From Spirometra erinaceieuropaei (lineage: Eukaryota > Platyhelminthes > Cestoda > Diphyllobothriidea > Diphyllobothriidae): a stretch of DNA of 64,000 nt. The stretch lies in NCBI GenBank assembly GCA_902702965.1, contig CACRXP010000705.1:93020-157019 (forward strand), in the 5' to 3' direction. The position numbers were made by a program, and so were the translations under genes. The notes under the pieces are model-generated. The model saw only the letters and a program-made list of their open reading frames with translations, was not told where the DNA came from and did no database searches. Of this stretch, positions 63,343-64,000 are shown piece by piece. The number at the start of each line of letters is the position of its first letter. The first letter of the stretch is position 1.

Positions 63343-63400
63343 AGTAGGAATCCGAAATGTCAGGCTAATAAAGCTCTTGTTTGGCGATCGTGTCTCCTTC
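63343..63400 (+). mobile_element. Penelope end sequence, plus copy
   Basis: It contains AATCCGAAATGTCAGG and AAAGCTCTTGT. Just upstream (63,329-63,356) a GGATTC/GAATCC stem follows TGAT and precedes GAAA, which recalls the hammerhead motifs reported from Penelope-like elements. The core is imperfect, and only three base pairs of stem I can form. Confidence 0.6.
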
Positions 63401-64000
63401 TTCAAAACTTCTTCCTGGGACTCGTATCTTCGCTTCTATTCGCAATGCTCTCAAGTTTCCATGATATAAGCGTTAATGCGCATTGTAAACCGATCACTTC
63501 GAGTCAAGGTTTCTAGGAATGATAATGCATTGTCTGAAACACTGAGCAAAATTAAGCTAAATTCTGAAATCACTGGATGGCTAACAGCAGATTTTGATAC
63601 TGTAAAATTCCGAAGTAGCAAAGCTAAAGGCTGTCTGTGACACATTGACTTACATCCTACGGGCAGATTTCACTTCACAAACTGCCAGCCAAATGCGCTT
63701 GATGACGTGTCTGCATTCATAAATACCCCGTTTTATAAATCCTGATTCAAATTGTAATTTACCATTTCTACATTTCGTATGTCTTGGTGTTGAATTTTAA
63801 TGCATCGTCAGTGCGTATCGTTAAAGTGAGACTCCTGTCTCCTGTCGTAGACACATTAAATGCACAGAGTCAGACGTAATATGCACTCAAACATTTAACA
63901 CCATCCAGTTTCACCCATTTAGTGTGCATAAATATAGATCGTTCTGTTCTAAATTAAGCTTCCTCATTCAACGTTTTTCTTGGCATCGGCCTGCGTTAAA
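63401..64000. other. Right edge, nothing recognised
   Basis: Short open frames only. No repeat partner elsewhere in the window was found and no gene is supported. Confidence 0.4.

Noticed and set aside
63018..63347. 109-codon plus-strand frame between the two Penelope end motifs
   Set aside because: No recognised domain and no partner; it overlaps repeat ends on both sides and may be Penelope leader sequence.
1..64000. Bacterial or viral origin with operons, CRISPR or prophage
   Set aside because: No long dense coding, no ribosome binding pattern, clear GT-AG introns, LINE and Penelope elements, and a tRNA-derived repeat all point to an animal nuclear genome.

Overview
The window looks like repeat-rich nuclear DNA from an animal, most likely a flatworm (Platyhelminthes). 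The clues are Penelope-like elements with GIY-YIG endonuclease ends, a LINE with an APE-type endonuclease, and a tRNA-derived tandem repeat carrying a hammerhead-like motif, the architecture known from the Schistosoma Sm-alpha family. A diphyllobothriid-like tapeworm or a fluke would fit, but the genus cannot be fixed. There is no operon structure, and I saw no rRNA, ordinary tRNA gene or CRISPR array. Most long open frames are short and are shadows of decayed repeats.

The main result is an unrecognised three-exon gene family. Four copies have an intact reading frame, each coding for 221-222 residues: a hydrophobic signal peptide starting MGLLS, then a cysteine-containing mature protein with a conserved NMT glycosylation site. 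In every intact copy exon 1 is 73 nt of coding sequence and exon 2 is 233 nt; exon 3 is 363 nt (360 nt in one copy). Splice sites agree (GT donors, GTAG and GCTTAG acceptors) and so do intron phases (1, then 0). The copies form two head-to-head pairs, at 8.06-16.39 kb and 37.68-46.04 kb. Each pair has a decayed Penelope reverse transcriptase between its members. Two further copies at 56.6-61.1 kb are clearly dead.

Layout: 0.6-5.4 kb, shared repeat modules. 5.4-18.5 kb, block A (gene pair 1). 18.5-30.1 kb, a mosaic of two recurring modules, here called M and N, interrupted by a five-copy hammerhead/tRNA-Arg-like array (20,986-22,382) and a LINE endonuclease fragment (23,215-23,961). 30.1-34.3 kb, a second copy of the left modules. 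34.3-48.2 kb, block B (gene pair 2), a direct duplicate of block A. 48.2-53.6 kb, an inverted copy of the left modules. 53.8-54.7 kb, a Penelope remnant between inverted repeats. 54.75-61.75 kb, inverted module N followed by block C, which matches the minus-gene half of A and B. 61.75-64 kb, a stray piece of the array unit and an inverted pair of Penelope end sequences.

The gene family apparently spread by segmental duplication: an ancestral gene was copied in inverted orientation, the two diverged to about 60% protein identity, and the whole pair was then duplicated. Mobile elements sit at several breakpoints. All homologies and splice models were read by eye and no database was searched.
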